Origin: Candidatus Moranbacteria bacterium UBA1302
Lineage (GTDB): Bacteria > Patescibacteriota > Minisyncoccia > Moranbacterales > UBA1568
Direction: 5' to 3'
Assembly: GCA_002307715.1 (NCBI GenBank)
Contig: DBUA01000049.1
Coordinates: 1 to 7,185, forward strand
DNA length: 7,185 nucleotides
Positions 5,153 through 7,185 of this stretch are shown here, one piece after another; the stretch's first letter is position 1; every line of letters begins with the position of its first letter. The notes under the pieces are model-generated. The model saw only the letters and a list, made by a program, of their open reading frames with translations. It was not told the origin of the DNA and ran no database searches. Position numbers and translations under genes: made by a program.

Positions 5153-6328
5153 ATGATGGATTTCTCTTATCTTGATCCCCAATCGTTTTATTTCGATTCG
5201 GCATGCCAGACACTTCGGCCGATTCCTGTTATCGAAGCTCAAGATGGTTATTTTCGCGAATATAATGCTTGCGCGGGTCGGGTGAAATACGCTTGGGGTC
5301 AACGGGTTGATGCGGCAGTGGAAGAGACGCGTCAGTTGATGCTTGATGCGGTAGGGCTTTCCAGCAAGGAATATACCTGCGCTTTTACATTGAATACGAC
5401 ATACGGCATCAATCTGATAGCGAGTCAGCTTCCGTCTGGAAGATTCCAGAGAGTCGTTACATCGGAGATCGAGCATAATTCGGTCTTTTTGACTAGCATC
5501 GCTTTAGCGGAGAGACTTGGTATTGAACGGAAAGTATTGGCACGTGAAGCGGATGGGACACTCGTGTATGACCCGAAAGATTTTGAAAATGCTGTCATCA
5601 TGCTGAATGCCGTATCTAATATTGATGGTCGGCAGCTTAAGAACATAGCCGATATCGTCAAAGATGCCCATCAGCGTTCCGGTATTGTCCTTATTGATGC
5701 AGCTCAGGCATTTGCCCATGGAACGTATACCTTTAAGGGAATCAAGGCTGATGGTATTTTTACTTCAGCTCATAAGATGTATGGTCCGAGCCTTGGTATG
5801 ATGATCGTGCATCGTCATCTTGTCGATTCGCTCACGTTTGGATTCTTAGGCGGGGGTACCGTGCAAGATGTTGATCGCGATAACTTTACTCTTATTCCGG
5901 ATGGTACCGAAGCATTCGCACGGTTGGAACCGGGACTCCAGAATTTTTCCGGTATCATAGGTTTGAAAGCGGCTCTTGAATGGCAGAAGTCGTTTCGTCC
6001 GGAGAATAGAACGTCGGAACAGCATCAGGAACAGTTGTCCACTCTCGTTTTTGAGAGTTTGAAAAGCAATCCGAATGTCGAACTATTGAATGCGGAGCCG
6101 AGCACGATAACGAGTTTTTATACACCGAAGATCGATGCCCATCGTCTTGCGCTTTTCCTGTCAGCGCAAGGCATAATGGCTCGGAGCGGTTATTTTTGCT
6201 GTCATTATTATCTCAAAAATCTCAAGCGATACCCGCCGCTTCTCAGACTTTCACTCGGTCTTCATAATACGGTTGGTGAGACTGAACGTATGCTCGAAAC
6301 GCTCCATACTATTATACGTAATGCTTAA
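5153..6328 (+). CDS. Class V aminotransferase / cysteine-desulfurase-like PLP enzyme
   Basis: The 391-residue protein is a fold-type I PLP enzyme of aminotransferase class V, close in length to SufS/IscS and selenocysteine lyases. Visible motifs (numbered from ATG 5153): SEIEHNS with H108, which stacks on PLP; IDAAQAFAHG with D182, which contacts the pyridine nitrogen; SAHKMYGP with K208 as the Schiff-base lysine; and EPGLQNFSG (259-267), where most relatives have a 'GTPN' type loop. RSGYFCC (345-351) ends in tandem C349/C350 at the position of the persulfide Cys of SufS-type enzymes (RxGxxC), so sulfur transfer from cysteine is plausible. The N-terminal SACQTLRP and CAGRVKYAWG segments are not those of classic SufS and suggest a distinct subfamily, which I associate with CPR genomes. 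No SufU/SufE/IscU partner lies nearby. ATG 5153 is chosen; ATG 5156 and TTG 5147 are alternatives. It is followed after five bases by a membrane thioredoxin-fold gene, so the two form an operon. Substrate is not proven. Confidence 0.88.
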   Translation: MMDFSYLDPQSFYFDSACQTLRPIPVIEAQDGYFREYNACAGRVKYAWGQRVDAAVEETRQLMLDAVGLSSKEYTCAFTLNTTYGINLIASQLPSGRFQRVVTSEIEHNSVFLTSIALAERLGIERKVLAREADGTLVYDPKDFENAVIMLNAVSNIDGRQLKNIADIVKDAHQRSGIVLIDAAQAFAHGTYTFKGIKADGIFTSAHKMYGPSLGMMIVHRHLVDSLTFGFLGGGTVQDVDRDNFTLIPDGTEAFARLEPGLQNFSGIIGLKAALEWQKSFRPENRTSEQHQEQLSTLVFESLKSNPNVELLNAEPSTITSFYTPKIDAHRLALFLSAQGIMARSGYFCCHYYLKNLKRYPPLLRLSLGLHNTVGETERMLETLHTIIRNA

Positions 6329-6333
6329 TTCCA

Positions 6334-7185
6334 ATGTTTTGCATCGCATCCTTCATTGTTCTTTTTATTCTAGGAATTTTTTCAGCCCGATATCGGAAAT
6401 TGGCTGGCAAGGCATGGCGGTGTACGCTTCGGCGCGTTACATTCCGTCCGTGCGATGTGAATTTTGGAGAAGAGATGAAAGGCAGGATATTGGGAGAGCT
6501 GATTTTGACGCACCCGCGCTGGTACCGGTTTTTTGGGCGCTGGTTCGATGTCTTAGCCTTTATTTTTGTATTTTTGACAGTTTGGAGCGTTGCTTCTGTG
6601 ACGCTTTCTGGCCTGAATCTGTTAGTGTACGATACGTGCAATCCTCATGATGCCGAATCATGTTCGCTTTCTGGAGAGGCTTGTTCGGTATCGCAGGTAC
6701 GGATGACATTATTTGAGTCCGTTTTGAAAAATGAAGAATGGTCGTGGATCAAGTCTGGAGTTGTGGATACGTATACGGCGTTTTCGCTCGTTCCTTCCCG
6801 TTTCAAACATTGGGAACCGGAACAATATGCATCCGTAAGCAGTGCCACGTATTATCCGGCGGACACTTCAAAGCCGTCGGCACTTATCATCATCGATCCA
6901 AGCTGTCGTTTCTGCGCTAAAGAATTCGGAGAGATTATGGCCGCCAGATTCGTTGATCGATATAACGTTTCATATATCGCGTACCCTATTCCCGATGGGA
7001 AGGGCGGATATAAATTCCCTTACTCGCGTATGCTGACGGAGTACCTTTATGCCGTTCGTATGACAGTTCCGATGCATTCCGTATCAGATGTTCCGGCTGA
7101 TTGGAGATTTCTTGGGGATATCTTTACTGCCCCAGGGAAGATTGAGCCTTCCATCCAAGATGAATTCAACGTATGGTTCGATGAG
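6334..7185 (+). CDS. Membrane-anchored thioredoxin-fold (DsbA-like) protein, 3' partial
   Basis: An open frame of 284 codons runs from ATG 6334 to the window edge without a stop. A short hydrophobic helix (residues 4-17) leads to a basic cytoplasmic loop, ARYRKLAGKAW, C30, RRVTFRPCD (C40). A second transmembrane helix lies at about 70-97, then a Cys-containing linker (C102, C110, C117) and a thioredoxin-like domain. In that domain strand ALIIIDPSC leads into the redox motif CRFC (C191-C194), followed by helix AKEFGEIMAARFV and strand YNVSYIAYPIP. The domain is predicted extracytoplasmic, where it could oxidise or isomerise thiols of exported proteins. The layout, including the 'RRVTxRPCD' loop, matches from memory a membrane thioredoxin family in CPR bacteria and some archaea. 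The start is five bases after the aminotransferase stop, so they are co-transcribed. An in-frame ATG at 6475 with GGAGA five bases upstream could give a shorter form lacking the first helix. The usual cis-Pro of the fold lies beyond the part seen. Confidence 0.82.
   Translation, partial: MFCIASFIVLFILGIFSARYRKLAGKAWRCTLRRVTFRPCDVNFGEEMKGRILGELILTHPRWYRFFGRWFDVLAFIFVFLTVWSVASVTLSGLNLLVYDTCNPHDAESCSLSGEACSVSQVRMTLFESVLKNEEWSWIKSGVVDTYTAFSLVPSRFKHWEPEQYASVSSATYYPADTSKPSALIIIDPSCRFCAKEFGEIMAARFVDRYNVSYIAYPIPDGKGGYKFPYSRMLTEYLYAVRMTVPMHSVSDVPADWRFLGDIFTAPGKIEPSIQDEFNVWFDE
6466..6477 (+). promoter_or_regulatory. Possible internal ribosome binding site and start
   Basis: GGAGA (6466-6470) lies four bases before an in-frame ATG (6475-6477), codon 48 of the thioredoxin-fold gene. 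It is a better Shine-Dalgarno context than the upstream ATG 6334 has. A product from here would keep the second membrane helix and the CxxC domain. The sequence partly encodes a conserved-looking stretch, so chance is also possible. Confidence 0.3.

Noticed and set aside
6273..6650. Plus-strand 125-residue open frame overlapping the aminotransferase end
   Set aside because: It is out of frame with both real genes. The frame from 6334 has two membrane helices and a CxxC thioredoxin site and explains the region better.
1..7185. Alternative genetic code with TGA read as Gly
   Set aside because: Several genes end at TGA exactly where their families end or where a terminator follows (967, 3603, 5042), and no gene has an internal TGA.

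Overview
The window looks like a gene-dense stretch of a bacterial chromosome, most likely a member of the Candidate Phyla Radiation (Patescibacteria). This rests on protein resemblances from memory: a SurA-N-like membrane protein with no PPIase domain, a class V aminotransferase opening with an SACQTLRP-type segment, and a two-helix membrane thioredoxin-fold protein with an RRVTFRPCD motif. Short intergenic gaps, very short leaders and several starts without a Shine-Dalgarno sequence fit that view. TGA is used only as a stop, so the recoded Gracilibacteria/Absconditabacteria lineages are unlikely. No rRNA, tRNA, CRISPR array or transposase was seen, and no stretch over 300 bases lacks a gene.

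Layout. At 9-37 lies the intrinsic terminator of an upstream gene, followed by a membrane-anchored DUF4163/DUF3298 (RsiV/PdaC-like) protein (89-967, +). A MarR-family regulator (980-1441, -) converges on it. The 156-base gap at 1442-1597 holds divergent promoters and a perfect 10-bp palindrome, GTTAATTAAC, which is a candidate operator. From it a two-gene unit runs rightward: an unlisted 58-residue CPYC...HxxC zinc-finger protein (1598-1774), then a 603-residue protein with an N-terminal region, a central domain and a C-terminal calcineurin-like metallophosphoesterase (1792-3603). The unit closes with a strong UUCG-loop terminator (3611-3642). Next come a conserved membrane protein of unknown function with a CLYC...WCP motif (3690-4319) and a SurA-N-like membrane chaperone (4362-5042) with its own terminator. 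Last are a class V aminotransferase / cysteine-desulfurase-like enzyme (5153-6328) and, five bases later, a membrane-anchored CxxC thioredoxin-fold protein (6334 onward) that runs off the window.

How the genes may work together. The right half is linked by envelope and sulfur/thiol themes: a chaperone-like membrane protein, a PLP enzyme with a candidate catalytic Cys, and a probable extracytoplasmic thiol-disulfide protein. The most unusual part is the self-contained cassette at 1505-3642. It has its own promoter, candidate operator, two strong Shine-Dalgarno sites and terminator, and sits divergent to the MarR gene. Its large protein resembles, from memory, phage-encoded metallophosphoesterases of the T5 A1 type. 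It may be a phage gene pair kept or domesticated in a reduced genome, possibly under MarR control.
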